This document shows positions 23,565 through 31,834 of a stretch of DNA of 37,483 bases, piece by piece. Made by a program: the position numbers and the translations under genes. The stretch is from contig JADFMT010000006.1 of the NCBI GenBank assembly GCA_022563755.1, positions 1 to 37,483 of the forward strand, written 5' to 3'. The notes under the pieces are model-generated. The model was not told the DNA's origin. It worked only from the letters and a program-made list of their open reading frames with translations, and did not search any database. Each line of letters begins with the position of its first letter. The first letter of the stretch is position 1. Source of the stretch: Patescibacteria group bacterium. Lineage in GTDB: Bacteria; Patescibacteriota; Minisyncoccia; HO2-45-28.

Positions 23565-24017
23565 TTAGCTGACACCGATAAATGGATTCTCGTCTTGCAA
23601 AAATCGATCTATGTTTTCCCAGAAAGTATTTTGAAGTCGTTTAGGAAAAACTTTGGCGTTTTCAAGTTCGCCCCGAGAAAACCATTTCGCCGCCTCCACT
23701 TTCCCATCAACATCGCGATCTATATGTAGTTCGTTCAATTCCGTTTCTCTGGTTGGTTTCGCTAACCAAATAGTTTCAAACGATATAGAGTCTGGTGCTT
23801 CATGAAATTCTTGAACATACAATAATCTTATTACCTTTACTTCCAGTCCCGTCTCCTCCGCTACCTCGCGCTCTGCGCATGTAACTACATCCTCCTTATC
23901 ATAATCCCATTCTCCCCCGGGTGGATACCAAAAGTCCTGATCACGAGTCTTTACCAGTAATACTTTCTTACTCCCTTGATCATACGTTATTACTCTTGTT
24001 ACAAGTCGAATTTTCAT
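23565..24017 (-). CDS. Nudix hydrolase
   Basis: 150 residues, one Nudix domain. The Nudix box is clear: PPGGEWDYDKEDVVTCAERE followed by VAEETGLEV. It contains the E-x7-REVAEETG core with all metal-binding glutamates; the spacing between the first Gly and the first Glu is one residue longer than the common pattern. Nudix enzymes hydrolyse nucleoside diphosphates linked to another group; the substrate cannot be told from the box. A possible tyrosine/tryptophan-rich pocket (FWYPPGG) precedes it. TATATC lies 5 bases before the ATG. The gene follows the phosphohexomutase by 19 bases, so a sugar-nucleotide substrate is possible. Confidence 0.85.
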   Translation of the reverse strand: MKIRLVTRVITYDQGSKKVLLVKTRDQDFWYPPGGEWDYDKEDVVTCAEREVAEETGLEVKVIRLLYVQEFHEAPDSISFETIWLAKPTRETELNELHIDRDVDGKVEAAKWFSRGELENAKVFPKRLQNTFWENIDRFLQDENPFIGVS

Positions 24018-24036
24018 AGATAGATATATTGAATGC

Positions 24037-25398
24037 CTATTTAATTTTTGAACTCAGTTCTTTAATTTTTTCTTCCATTAGCTCTTGGGCATTAGCTTCA
24101 ATGACTAAACGCACGAATGATTCGGTTTTTGAGATACGAATATTAAACCACCAGCCTGAATACTCAACCGTTAATCCGTCGAGAAATGATTGTTTGCCAT
24201 CAGAATAATCTTTTTTAAAGCGTTCAATAACGGCCTCTCGATCTTCCACTTCAAAATTGAGTTCGCTGGAATGAAAATATTCTTGATAAGGTTTTAGTAG
24301 TTCAGAGAATGGTTTATCGCTTCTTGAAAGAAAAGTAAGAATATAAACCAGCATTAAAAGCGAGGAATCCGAGAAGAAAAAATCTTGAAAATAATAGTGA
24401 CCGGAAAGCTCACCTGCAAACCGTGCATTTTTCTCACGCATGGCCGCTTTAATATTCGAGTGTCCCACCAAAACTTTCTCGATCTTTGCATTCTTTTTCT
24501 TCGCAATATCAAAAAGAATTTTTGAGCCTAACACCGTCGTTAATACTAAATCTCCAGGCTCAAGCATATTGTCCAACAAAAACGCGTAAATGAAATTGCC
24601 CGAAACCGCATCACCTCGCTCATCAATAAAAATAATGCGATCGCCATCCGCGTCCAGAATAAAACCGAGGTCCGCACCAGTCTCCATTACTTTTTCTTTT
24701 GCAAATTTTTGAGCCTCGGCCAGAACAGGGTTGGGCGAATGGTTGGGAAAACGGCCATCGGGCTCAAAAAAAAGCTCATGCGCTTTCGTGTCCAATCGTT
24801 TAAGTAAATTCCTCGCCAGTGGACCGCCAGACCCGTTACTGGCATCAGCAACCACGATGAGCGGTCTTTTTATATCGGCTTCTCTTGCTAAAAAATCTAA
24901 ATATCTTCCGCTAAAATCCTCCGTGTGCAAAGAACCGATGTTTATTTTGCGCGCAAATTCATGCGCTGCGAGTTTTTCAATAACAGGCAAACCTGCTTTT
25001 TTGTAAATAGATATTCCACCCTCTCGCATCAACTTTATTCCGTTAAATTCGGGCGGATTGTGAGAGGCGGTAATCATGGCGCCTCCCGCTGCCTTTGAGG
25101 TATTGACACTAAAATAAAAAAGCGGAGTGGTAGCAAGACCGATATCAACAACATCTCTTCCTTGATCCTGAATGCCACGGCCAAACGCTTCGGCGAGCGC
25201 CGGAGAGGACAGGCGGGCATCATGGCCTAAAATAATCGTTCCAAAATGTTTGCTGCGACTTAAATACTCGCAAAAAGCAACCGCAATACGATACACGATC
25301 TCTTCGTCTATCTCGCCCGGATACTGACCGCGGATATCGTATTCTTTAAAAATAGAAGGGTTTATCCTGAGATCACTCGAGGGATTGATTTCTATCAC
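24037..25398 (-). CDS. manB: phosphomannomutase/phosphoglucomutase family protein
   Basis: 453 residues, the standard four-domain alpha-D-phosphohexomutase. It interconverts hexose 1- and 6-phosphates. Seen: FKEYDIRGQYP at the start, the phosphoserine loop TASHNPPEFNGIKL, the metal-binding loop LDADGDRIIF and the sugar-binding loop GELSGHYYF, and a C-terminal phosphate site with WFNIRISKTE. The start codon is GTG at 25398 with a stop close upstream, so a longer protein is excluded. It is divergent from ychF with only 22 bases between starts. It could act as PMM, PGM or both; its product would feed GalT-like and glycosyltransferase steps encoded elsewhere in the window. Confidence 0.9.
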   Translation of the reverse strand: MIEINPSSDLRINPSIFKEYDIRGQYPGEIDEEIVYRIAVAFCEYLSRSKHFGTIILGHDARLSSPALAEAFGRGIQDQGRDVVDIGLATTPLFYFSVNTSKAAGGAMITASHNPPEFNGIKLMREGGISIYKKAGLPVIEKLAAHEFARKINIGSLHTEDFSGRYLDFLAREADIKRPLIVVADASNGSGGPLARNLLKRLDTKAHELFFEPDGRFPNHSPNPVLAEAQKFAKEKVMETGADLGFILDADGDRIIFIDERGDAVSGNFIYAFLLDNMLEPGDLVLTTVLGSKILFDIAKKKNAKIEKVLVGHSNIKAAMREKNARFAGELSGHYYFQDFFFSDSSLLMLVYILTFLSRSDKPFSELLKPYQEYFHSSELNFEVEDREAVIERFKKDYSDGKQSFLDGLTVEYSGWWFNIRISKTESFVRLVIEANAQELMEEKIKELSSKIK

Positions 25399-25414
25399 CT
25401 TTTAAGTTTACCAT
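25385..25414 (+). promoter_or_regulatory. possible ychF promoter, leaderless arrangement
   Basis: TTGATT (25385-25390), an 18-base spacer and TACCAT (25409-25414), with the ychF ATG 6 bases further on. The site overlaps the first codons of the divergent phosphohexomutase. Hexamers are four of six to consensus each. Confidence 0.4.
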
Positions 25415-25420
25415 CTATAC

Positions 25421-26338
25421 ATGACGATACGAATCGGCATCGTGGGGCTCCCAAATGTTGGTAAATCAACGCTTTTTCAAGCGCTCACCAATATTCCCGT
25501 TGATACATCCAATTATCCTTTCTGTACGATTGACCCCAATATCGGAATCAAACCGGTGAACGACGAACGCTTAGAAAAAATTGCGGAGGTTTGCGGTTCG
25601 AAAAACATTATTCCGGACGCTCTTGAATTTATTGATATCGCGGGGCTCGTGAAAAATGCTCATCAAGGAGCTGGGCTTGGCAATCAATTTCTGTCGCATA
25701 TCTACGGTGTAGATTGTATGGTAATGGTTGTTCGTACATTTGAAGACGAAAACATACCTCATGTTCTTGAAACTATTGACCCCGAGCGAGATATCGCGAT
25801 CATCACCGAAGAACTCGTCAAAAAAGACGAAGAGATTGAGGAAAGAAAAAAAGAGAAACAGAAACACGAAACGCAATCGGGGGCGGAGCAAAAATTATCT
25901 AAAAAACCGGTCGTATATATTTTTAATTCTAAAAATGCTTATAAAAACACTTCCCATTCCCCGTCCATAACCGTTGATATCAAGCTTGAAGACGACCTCA
26001 CGCACCTACCTCCTCAAGAACAAAAAGAATTCCGCATAAACTCGTCTCTGGATGATCTCAACGCCCTACTCGTAAAAACCCTTAATCTGATTACATTTTT
26101 TACGGCAAACAAAAACGAGGCAAGAAGCCATTTAGTCCCGCTCGAGACTACGACGCATGAGGCGGCCGAAAAAGTTCATAGCGATTTTCAAGAAAAATTT
26201 ATCCGGGCAGAGATTGTGCGCTACTCCGATCTTATGCGATCCGGCGGGACGTATGAAGCCAGAAAAATGGGCCTTGTAAAAACCGAGGGCCGCGACTATC
26301 CGCTTGAGGACGGCGATCTTATTGAGTTTAAAATATGA
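25421..26338 (+). CDS. ychF: ribosome-binding ATPase YchF (short form)
   Basis: 305 residues, against about 363 in most bacteria. Seen: the P-loop GIVGLPNVGKSTLFQALTN, YPFCTIDPN, the G3-region DIAGLVKNAHQGAGLGNQFL and a C-terminal TGS domain with FFTANKNEARSHLVP and EGRDYPLEDGDLIEF. The usual G4-like NVNE or NMDE is NSKN, so nucleotide preference is not predictable by analogy. The missing 50-60 residues are from the central helical hairpin: after KKDEEIEERKKEKQKH the sequence passes straight to KKPVVYIFN. YchF binds ribosomes and takes part in translational and stress control. It lies ahead of rpsF-ssb-rpsR on the same strand. Confidence 0.9.
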   Translation: MTIRIGIVGLPNVGKSTLFQALTNIPVDTSNYPFCTIDPNIGIKPVNDERLEKIAEVCGSKNIIPDALEFIDIAGLVKNAHQGAGLGNQFLSHIYGVDCMVMVVRTFEDENIPHVLETIDPERDIAIITEELVKKDEEIEERKKEKQKHETQSGAEQKLSKKPVVYIFNSKNAYKNTSHSPSITVDIKLEDDLTHLPPQEQKEFRINSSLDDLNALLVKTLNLITFFTANKNEARSHLVPLETTTHEAAEKVHSDFQEKFIRAEIVRYSDLMRSGGTYEARKMGLVKTEGRDYPLEDGDLIEFKI

Positions 26339-26376
26339 CCCTTGTAAGCTTGTAAGACCGTATCGCGCGATATTGC

Positions 26377-26405
26377 TTTACAGAACGTGTGTGGTAGGCT
26401 ATAGG
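26377..26405 (+). promoter_or_regulatory. probable rpsF-ssb-rpsR promoter, leaderless arrangement
   Basis: TTTACA (26377-26382), a 17-base spacer and TATAGG (26400-26405), with the ATG at 26411. The start of transcription would fall at or next to the first base of the gene, so the rpsF message would have no leader. A repeated TTGTAAG lies just upstream (26342 and 26350). Confidence 0.55.
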
Positions 26406-26410
26406 CACCC

Positions 26411-26824
26411 ATGATGCAAGAGAGTAAACCAATCTTATACGAGATTTCCTATTTCCTGCAAGCAATAAGCCCCGAGGAATCGGCGGGGAAAACGAATCTT
26501 GTAAGTGATATGATTGAAAAAGAACATGGCGTGATTGCCTCGCAAATTCAACCTGTCCTAAAACCCTTGAGCTACCCGATTCAAAAGAAAACGGAAGCTT
26601 ATTGGGGATGGCTAAAATTTATGGCAAAGCCTGAGGTGGTGACATCGATTAAAGAAAACCTCAAAGCCCGACCAGAAATACTGCGCTTTATGCTTGTAAG
26701 GGCAAAAAAAGAAGAACTTATAGAGCAGCCCTTGCGCAAACGTAGACGACCCGTTGCCTCTCCGGAAAAGCAAGCTAAAATTGAGGAAATTGATAAAAAA
26801 TTAGAGGAAATTTTGGGTGAATAA
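26411..26824 (+). CDS. rpsF: 30S ribosomal protein S6
   Basis: 137 residues, longer than the usual 95-130. The ferredoxin-like core shows YEISYFLQAISPEE, LSYPIQKKTEAYWGWLKF and the end strand LRFMLVRAKKEEL. The C-terminal 35 residues are a basic and helical tail (RKRRRPVASPEKQAKIEEID). S6 pairs with S18 on the platform of the small subunit. The order rpsF-ssb-rpsR is conserved in bacteria and confirms the call. ATG at 26411 or the adjacent one at 26414 is the start. Confidence 0.92.
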   Translation: MMQESKPILYEISYFLQAISPEESAGKTNLVSDMIEKEHGVIASQIQPVLKPLSYPIQKKTEAYWGWLKFMAKPEVVTSIKENLKARPEILRFMLVRAKKEELIEQPLRKRRRPVASPEKQAKIEEIDKKLEEILGE

Positions 26825-26829
26825 AGAAA

Positions 26830-26884
26830 TTGCCCAAAAAATGATCAAATTTTTATTCACTAGCGTTCGTATAAATTTGTCATG
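26830..26884 (+). repeat. start-codon repeat, copy B (ahead of ssb)
   Basis: About 55 bases filling the rpsF-ssb gap and ending in the ssb ATG: TTGCCCAAAAAATGATCAAA, then TTTTTATTCACTAGCGTTCG and TATAAATTTGTCATG. It matches copy A (12680-12736, minus strand) except for a few substitutions and a 2-base length difference. CAAATTT and AAATTTG at its ends form an inverted pair. TATAAA is 6 bases before the ATG. Confidence 0.8.
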
Positions 26885-27316
26885 AATCTCAATAAAGTTT
26901 TTATTGTCGGAAATTTGACCCGCGACCCGGAACTAAGAAGCCTTCCATCCGGTCAAAGCGTGGCCTCATTCGCTATTGCCACGAACCGATTCTATACGAA
27001 TAAAGAAAATCAAAAACAGCAGGATACTCAATTTCATAATATTGTGGCTTTTGGAAAACTTGCGGATATCGCACGCCAATACTTGAATAAAGGTTCGTTG
27101 GTTCTCATTGAAGGGAGGATTCAGAACCGTTCCTGGGAAGGACAGGACGGGCAGAAAAAGTATCGATCCGAAATTGTTGCCCAGTCCATGCAGTTGGGAC
27201 CACGGGGCGCAAAAACAGGAGATGAGACAAATCCTCCCCAACAAAAACCCGCAGAAAAAGTTGATACGATTGAATACGACGAGGAAAATATTAACCCGGA
27301 TGAAATTCCATTCTAA
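26882..27316 (+). CDS. ssb: single-stranded DNA-binding protein
   Basis: 144 residues. The OB fold shows LNKVFIVGNLTRDPELRSLP, QFHNIVAFGKLADIARQYL and GSLVLIEGRIQNRSWEGQDG, all characteristic. The tail ends in the acidic tip PDEIPF, the protein-docking site that binds RecJ, RecQ, PriA and others. The tail between is short. It lies between rpsF and rpsR, 3 bases ahead of rpsR, and starts at the end of the repeat described ahead of rplF and secY. Confidence 0.95.
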   Translation: MNLNKVFIVGNLTRDPELRSLPSGQSVASFAIATNRFYTNKENQKQQDTQFHNIVAFGKLADIARQYLNKGSLVLIEGRIQNRSWEGQDGQKKYRSEIVAQSMQLGPRGAKTGDETNPPQQKPAEKVDTIEYDEENINPDEIPF

Positions 27317-27319
27317 ATT

Positions 27320-27529
27320 ATGGCAGGAGAGAAACAGTGCTATTTTTGCACCTCAAATATTAAAATCATCGATTATAAAGACCCTGAACTCTTGAGACGA
27401 TTTTTGTCTCCCAGGTCCAAAATTCTTGCGCGAAGAAAAACCGCGGTTTGCGCCAAGCATCAACGTAAACTTGCGCGCAGCGTTAAACGCGCCCGCCAAA
27501 TGGCGATTCTCCCCTACATTACACAATAA
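27320..27529 (+). CDS. rpsR: 30S ribosomal protein S18
   Basis: 69 residues. Seen: CYFCTSNIKIIDYKDPELLR, then FLSPRSKILARRKTAVCAKH and a basic C-terminal helix (QRKLARSVKRARQMAILPY). The N-terminal CxxC plus the later CAKH is a possible zinc site, lost in some S18. S18 pairs with S6. It is the last gene of the + strand run and is convergent with recA, 12 bases apart. Confidence 0.95.
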   Translation: MAGEKQCYFCTSNIKIIDYKDPELLRRFLSPRSKILARRKTAVCAKHQRKLARSVKRARQMAILPYITQ

Positions 27530-27541
27530 ATACTCGTATTT

Positions 27542-28540
27542 TTAAACCTCTTTTATTTTTTTTACAAGCTCTCCGCAGACTTTAGGATTTTCTTTAAGAT
27601 AGGTTTTGGCGTTCTCATAGCCGTGGCCGAGCTTAAAAGAATCGTATGAGTATGAGGCACCGGATTTTTTAATGAAGCCGTGCGTGAGTCCTAAATTTAA
27701 AACATCCCCCTCATACGAAATCCCTTCGTTATACATAATGTCAAATTCTGCCCTACGAAACGGTGCGGCTACTTTATTTTTCACAATTTTGGCTCGCACA
27801 CGGTTTCCAATAATCTCGTCTCCCTTTTTAATTTGAGCAGCCTTGCGTACTTCTGTCCTAACGGATGCGTAGAACTTCAACGCCTTACCTCCCGGCGTTG
27901 TCTCGGGATTGCCGAACATAACTCCAATCTGAATTCGTATCTGATTGATAAAAATTACAAGCGTTTTGCTTCGCGCAACAAAAGCCGTCAGCTTTCGAAG
28001 GGCTTGAGACATAAGCCGGGCCTGAAGCCCTATATGCACCTGACCCATATCACCTTCAATCTCGGCTCGTGGAGTTAAGGCTGCCACTGAATCAATCACC
28101 ACAACGTCCAAACTTCCTGAGCGAACCAATGATTCCACAATCTCAAGCGCCTGCTCTCCAGTATCCGGTTGAGAGATTAACAGGTCGTCTATTTTTACTC
28201 CGATTTTTTTCGCATATTCCGGATCCAGTGCGTGCTCGGCATCTACAAAAGCGCAAAGACCTCCCTTTTTTTGCGCTTCAGACACGATATGCAAGGCAAG
28301 TGTAGTTTTTCCTGAGGATTCCGGTCCGAAGATCTCAACAACCCTTCCTCTGGGCATTCCGCCTACTCCCAGCGCTATATCCAGCGACAACGAGCCAGTC
28401 GGAATCACGTCTACATCAACTCGCCGCGCATCCCCCAATTTCATAATGGCCCCTTCCCCGTATCTGGCCTGAATGTCCTTGATCGCTGCCTCTAGGTTGT
28501 CGCGCCTGCTGTCTTTTTCTTCTTTTGTTTTTTTAGACAT
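27542..28540 (-). CDS. recA: recombinase RecA
   Basis: 332 residues from ATG 28540 ([19 protein letters not shown]). A frame open to 28630 includes hairpin sequence and is rejected. The Walker A motif is [13 protein letters not shown] (near residue 65-77), with [19 protein letters not shown] and loop L2 [20 protein letters not shown]. RecA forms filaments on single-stranded DNA for strand exchange. The C-terminal tail is short and not very acidic. The start is preceded by TTAAAAATTGGC, similar to the end of the rplF/secY repeat, so this message may also be leaderless. No LexA-type box is seen. Confidence 0.95.
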   Translation of the reverse strand: MSKKTKEEKDSRRDNLEAAIKDIQARYGEGAIMKLGDARRVDVDVIPTGSLSLDIALGVGGMPRGRVVEIFGPESSGKTTLALHIVSEAQKKGGLCAFVDAEHALDPEYAKKIGVKIDDLLISQPDTGEQALEIVESLVRSGSLDVVVIDSVAALTPRAEIEGDMGQVHIGLQARLMSQALRKLTAFVARSKTLVIFINQIRIQIGVMFGNPETTPGGKALKFYASVRTEVRKAAQIKKGDEIIGNRVRAKIVKNKVAAPFRRAEFDIMYNEGISYEGDVLNLGLTHGFIKKSGASYSYDSFKLGHGYENAKTYLKENPKVCGELVKKIKEV

Positions 28541-28583
28541 GCCAATTTTTAAAAATTTTAGAGTGATAACGAATAAAATTTTG

Positions 28584-28659
28584 GTTAAAATTGAGCACCC
28601 GCCCTGGGCGGGTAAAGGTTTGCCTACCAAAAATCATTCGCCTTGCGGCTCCAATTTTT
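28584..28659 (-). promoter_or_regulatory. structured element between recA and the Ig-like gene
   Basis: A 7-bp GC-rich hairpin (ACCCGCC 28597-28603 with GGCGGGT 28607-28613) is nested in a longer stem (28587-28596 with 28648-28658, one bulge). A small GCC-GCAA-GGC hairpin (minus-strand reading of 28640-28649) competes with part of that stem. On the minus strand the outer arm ends in CAATTTTAA, so it could be the terminator of ftsK and the Ig-like gene, or a leader structure of recA. Confidence 0.5.
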
Positions 28660-28672
28660 GAGCAAATTCACT

Positions 28673-29017
28673 TTATTCTGGTAATTTTACCATGATAGTC
28701 CGGAGTTCTACTATCTGGCGCCCAAATCGGCCATCTGCCTTTAGCTCAATCATATTCAAACCCGGTGCTAAAATCAACCGCTCTTCAAAAAATCCATTTT
28801 CGTCTGTATAAATCGGGCGTCCGTTCAACTCAAGCCGGGTTGCTCGAAAACCCTCCCCTACAACGAGCACGTGGGTATTGGATAAAAATTCGCCCTCAGC
28901 GGGTGAGGTAATCGTAATTTGTGGGCCCTGCAAAATATATTGCATCCGCACCCCAAAATACACTAAAAAAACAAGAAAAAGTAGAGCGAAAATGCTATTC
29001 ATTGCAAGCCTTGTCAT
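28673..29017 (-). CDS. membrane-anchored Ig-like domain protein
   Basis: 114 residues. One N-terminal membrane helix (about residues 6-24, NSIFALLFLVFLVYFGVRM) is followed by a single beta-sandwich domain: ITITSPAEGEFLSN, VVGEGFRATRLELNGRPIYT, FFEERLILAPGLNMIEL and QIVELRTIMVKL. This strand pattern (N-G-R or N-G at the turn, then F, then a pro-Gly-x-N strand) matches glucodextranase-B/Ig-like repeats often found outside the cell. It lies 11 bases after ftsK, so the two are probably co-transcribed. Likely extracellular, anchored by the helix; the partner is unknown. Confidence 0.65.
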   Translation of the reverse strand: MTRLAMNSIFALLFLVFLVYFGVRMQYILQGPQITITSPAEGEFLSNTHVLVVGEGFRATRLELNGRPIYTDENGFFEERLILAPGLNMIELKADGRFGRQIVELRTIMVKLPE

Positions 29018-29028
29018 ATGAGATTCTC

Positions 29029-31167
29029 TTAAGTTTCTAAGTTATCCTTTGGTTTTACTAAAACCTCTCGCGGTTTTGAACCGTCTGCCGGACCCACAAC
29101 GCCTCTAGATTCTAAAAAATCCAGAAGCCGTGCTGCCCGGGCGTAGCCAATGCGAAGCCTTCTCTGCAGATAAGACGCAGAGGCTTTGCCTGCTTGAATA
29201 ATAATTTCTTCAGCCTGGGGATAGAGCTGGTCGTCATCATCTTCTGAGGAAGACGGGCCAAAAAGAGAGGCGTCTACTCCCTCGGGCTCTAAACGTATGC
29301 TTTCAATCTCATGAGAGGCATATTTTTCTTCCAGATATTGAACTACTTTGCGTACTTCAGATTCAGAAACAAAAGCACCCTGAATACGACGAGGTTTGTC
29401 AGTGTCCCCTGCCAAATAAAGCATATCCCCGTTCCCCAAGAGCTTCTCCGAACCAGCCATATCCAAAATGGTTCGCGAATCCACTTGTGAGGCGACTTGA
29501 AATGCCATACGGCTCGTAATATTCGCTTTAATGAGACCCGTAATGACCTCAACGGACGGACGCTGGGTTGAGACGATCAAATGAATACCCACGGCTCGCG
29601 ACATCTGAGCGAGTCTCACGACCGTTGCTTCCATCTCACGCGGATAGGCTGACATGATATCTGCCAACTCATCAATAATAATTACAATGTAGGGCATGGG
29701 ATTTTCGCGCGCCTCTCGGGAGGATTGATACGAATTGATATCCCGCGCCCGAGCACTCGCAATCAATTCATACCGCCGTTCCATCTCGCCTACGGCCCAC
29801 TTAAGCGCCAGAATCGCTTTTTTCGGATCGGTGATTACCGGCGTTAGCATATGCGGAATGCCTGAATAGGCGGTCAGCTCCACCCGTTTGGGATCGATCA
29901 TCAAAAAACGAAGGCGTTCAGGCGGGTTACGATACAAAAGACTCATCATCATTGCATGAATCGCAACGGACTTCCCAGAGCCCGTAGATCCCGCAACCAA
30001 GAGATGCGGCATTTTCTCTAAAGAAGTGTAGACTGTTTTGCCCGACACATCGCGACCAAAACCTAACACTAAAGGCATGTTTGAGTTTTTAAACTCTTCT
30101 GCTGCCAAAACACTTCTCATGCCCACCAGGGCAATACTGCGATTAGGGATCTCAATGCCAACCAATGATTTACCCGGAATCGGAGCCTCAATTCGAATCG
30201 GATGAACCGCGAGCGTTAAGGCAAGGTCATTGTGGAGTGCAAGGATACGCGCTAGTTTAACGCCTTCTGCGGGACGCAAAGTGTACTGGGTAATCGAGGG
30301 GCCAATGCTCACCTCTCCCATCTCAACGGTAACTCCAAAATTCTGAAGGGTACGCTTGATAATATTTGCGTTTGCTTTTATGTCTCCGGAGTTGGGCTTC
30401 CCTTTATCATCTTCTAAAAGATCAAGCGGCGGAGGAACAAATGCCTTAGAAACCGCAGATGTGCCCTGTATTCTTTTTTGTTGCATAAAGAAAGGAGATT
30501 TTTCCTCAGGAGAATTTTCTTCTCTTGTCTCTTCTCTACGTTCATCCCCCAAATCTTCAACCTCTCCCTCTTTAGATTCCTCTCTTACTGTCTCTTCGGT
30601 TTTGCTGGTTCCCTCAAGAACTGATACTTGGACAGAGGTTTCTGGCGTCTCTTCTTTTTTTCTAAAAACGAGGTGCGGCTTTAACGAAATATTGAGCATT
30701 AAAAGAATCGAGATCACAAAAAGGGTCATTAAGATAACAAGGCTTGCCCAAAAATCAAAATAGGTTAGCAAGGGGGATGCGAGCTGTGATCCTACGTATC
30801 CTGCCGCCTTCTCTCCTAAAACGGTCTCAAAGAGCGCAAGTGAGGATACAAGCATAAGCATCCCGCCGCCTATGATGGTAACCATTAGACGTCTTCGAAA
30901 GGAAAGGAGGAACGAGACGCCGGCTAAGAAAAAAACAAGGGGAGCCAAAAAAAAGGCCGCTCCAAATAAGAAATCGAATACCCCGTAAAGCTGCTCGCCC
31001 ACCTGGCCCGCTTTTCCAAATGCGGCAAGCACTAATAACAAAGCAAAACCAAACGAAAAAATCGCAAGAATCGAGTGCTTGGTCCCATGCCCCAAATCCT
31101 CAAGCCAACCCATTTTTTCTTCTTTTTCCTTATCTTTTTTCGAAGGACGCCCTCGCTTCTTTGCCAT
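29029..31167 (-). CDS. ftsK: DNA translocase FtsK/SpoIIIE
   Basis: 712 residues from ATG 31167. An ATG at 31176 is possible, but it overlaps a TATAAT; a longer frame to 31263 runs through a terminator and is rejected. Order: a basic N-terminus with KKRGRPSKK, four or five membrane helices (about residues 25-175), an acidic linker, then the motor with GSTGSGKSVAIHAM (Walker A), VIIIDELADIMS (Walker B) and STQRPSVEVITG. The C-terminal gamma winged-helix (QAGKASASYLQRRLRIGYAR) recognises KOPS-type sites. It pumps DNA at division. The short linker and the early KKRGRP motif, which resembles an AT-hook, are the only oddities. Confidence 0.95.
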   Translation of the reverse strand: MAKKRGRPSKKDKEKEEKMGWLEDLGHGTKHSILAIFSFGFALLLVLAAFGKAGQVGEQLYGVFDFLFGAAFFLAPLVFFLAGVSFLLSFRRRLMVTIIGGGMLMLVSSLALFETVLGEKAAGYVGSQLASPLLTYFDFWASLVILMTLFVISILLMLNISLKPHLVFRKKEETPETSVQVSVLEGTSKTEETVREESKEGEVEDLGDERREETREENSPEEKSPFFMQQKRIQGTSAVSKAFVPPPLDLLEDDKGKPNSGDIKANANIIKRTLQNFGVTVEMGEVSIGPSITQYTLRPAEGVKLARILALHNDLALTLAVHPIRIEAPIPGKSLVGIEIPNRSIALVGMRSVLAAEEFKNSNMPLVLGFGRDVSGKTVYTSLEKMPHLLVAGSTGSGKSVAIHAMMMSLLYRNPPERLRFLMIDPKRVELTAYSGIPHMLTPVITDPKKAILALKWAVGEMERRYELIASARARDINSYQSSREARENPMPYIVIIIDELADIMSAYPREMEATVVRLAQMSRAVGIHLIVSTQRPSVEVITGLIKANITSRMAFQVASQVDSRTILDMAGSEKLLGNGDMLYLAGDTDKPRRIQGAFVSESEVRKVVQYLEEKYASHEIESIRLEPEGVDASLFGPSSSEDDDDQLYPQAEEIIIQAGKASASYLQRRLRIGYARAARLLDFLESRGVVGPADGSKPREVLVKPKDNLET

Positions 31168-31174
31168 ATTGCCC

Positions 31175-31180
31175 ATTATA
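31175..31180 (-). promoter_or_regulatory. -10 hexamer ahead of ftsK
   Basis: TATAAT on the minus strand, 7 bases before the ATG at 31167. No good -35 is seen at 16-18 bases upstream. It fits the leaderless pattern seen at ychF, rpsF, the glycosyltransferase and the repeats. Confidence 0.45.
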
Positions 31181-31189
31181 CAAACTTTA

Positions 31190-31231
31190 ATAAAAAGAAA
31201 AAGCCGCCCCGCTTCACAAACGAGACGGCTT
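31190..31231 (-). terminator. intrinsic terminator after the secreted cassette
   Basis: AAGCCGCCCCG (31201-31211) pairs with CGAGACGGCTT (31221-31231). Two positions pair as G-U only in the minus-strand RNA, which fixes the direction. A T-rich run (TTTCTTTTTATT) follows. It ends the transcript of the 31256-33154 genes, just before ftsK. Confidence 0.8.
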
Positions 31232-31255
31232 ATTAAATGCTTATCGAGTCTTTTT

Positions 31256-31834
31256 TTATTCACGGAATCCTTTCACGACAAATTGTCTGGAAACCGTAAT
31301 TGGTTTATTGCCCTTACCTGGTGTGATAAACGTTATTTTAATCCGGTTGTTGTTTTCCTCGACTGAAATCACCTTAACGAATACCACGTCGTCCTTTGGC
31401 TCATATTCGTAAATCGGGCCGTCAGAAAAAGCAATATAATTACGAAAATCTGTAGGAGTTATTCCTATCTTCCCTTTTTTAAGGATACGCCAAGCATACA
31501 CAACGATCTGACCATCTCCCAGCAAAGTGTAGGTTACGGCAATCTCGGCTAACTCGCCAGGAAGTTTCCAGGATTTCCAATCTCCCCAATGGATAATCCA
31601 TATCTTAACAAAACCATCGTTGCTTTTCTTATCATTAAAAAGCGTGGTAAGTTCTTCGTCTCGACTCTGCTTCAATTGAGAAATATCGGGCCGCTTGTCT
31701 GACATCACTGTATATGGTACGCCGGATTTCTTGGCGAGAACTTCTGGGATGTTATGGACCAGCGTAGCGGTCATAAAAACGAGCACACTTGCCAACAAAA
31801 TGGGCATAAACAGGATTTTATTGAGTGTTTTCAT
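31256..31834 (-). CDS. hypothetical secreted or membrane-anchored protein
   Basis: 192 residues, not recognised. An N-terminal hydrophobic segment (residues 7-26, ILFMPILLASVLVFMTATLV) ends without a clear lipobox and may be a signal peptide or anchor. The rest is soluble and beta-rich: FVKIWIIHWGDWKSWKLPGE, VTYTLLGDGQIVVYAWRIL, YIAFSDGPIYEYEPKDDVVF and a final strand ending VVKGF. No Cys occurs in it. AAGGAG stands 6 bases ahead of the ATG. It overlaps the preceding gene by 17 bases and is the last of a three-gene secreted cassette ending in an intrinsic terminator. It may be a partner or substrate of the protease-like lipoprotein. Confidence 0.6.
   Translation of the reverse strand: MKTLNKILFMPILLASVLVFMTATLVHNIPEVLAKKSGVPYTVMSDKRPDISQLKQSRDEELTTLFNDKKSNDGFVKIWIIHWGDWKSWKLPGELAEIAVTYTLLGDGQIVVYAWRILKKGKIGITPTDFRNYIAFSDGPIYEYEPKDDVVFVKVISVEENNNRIKITFITPGKGNKPITVSRQFVVKGFRE

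Noticed and set aside
28541-28630. 30-residue N-terminal extension of RecA
   Set aside because: It would be translated from the hairpin region, and the normal RecA N-terminus begins at 28540.
31168-31263. 32-residue N-terminal extension of FtsK
   Set aside because: It passes through the intrinsic terminator of the upstream cassette.
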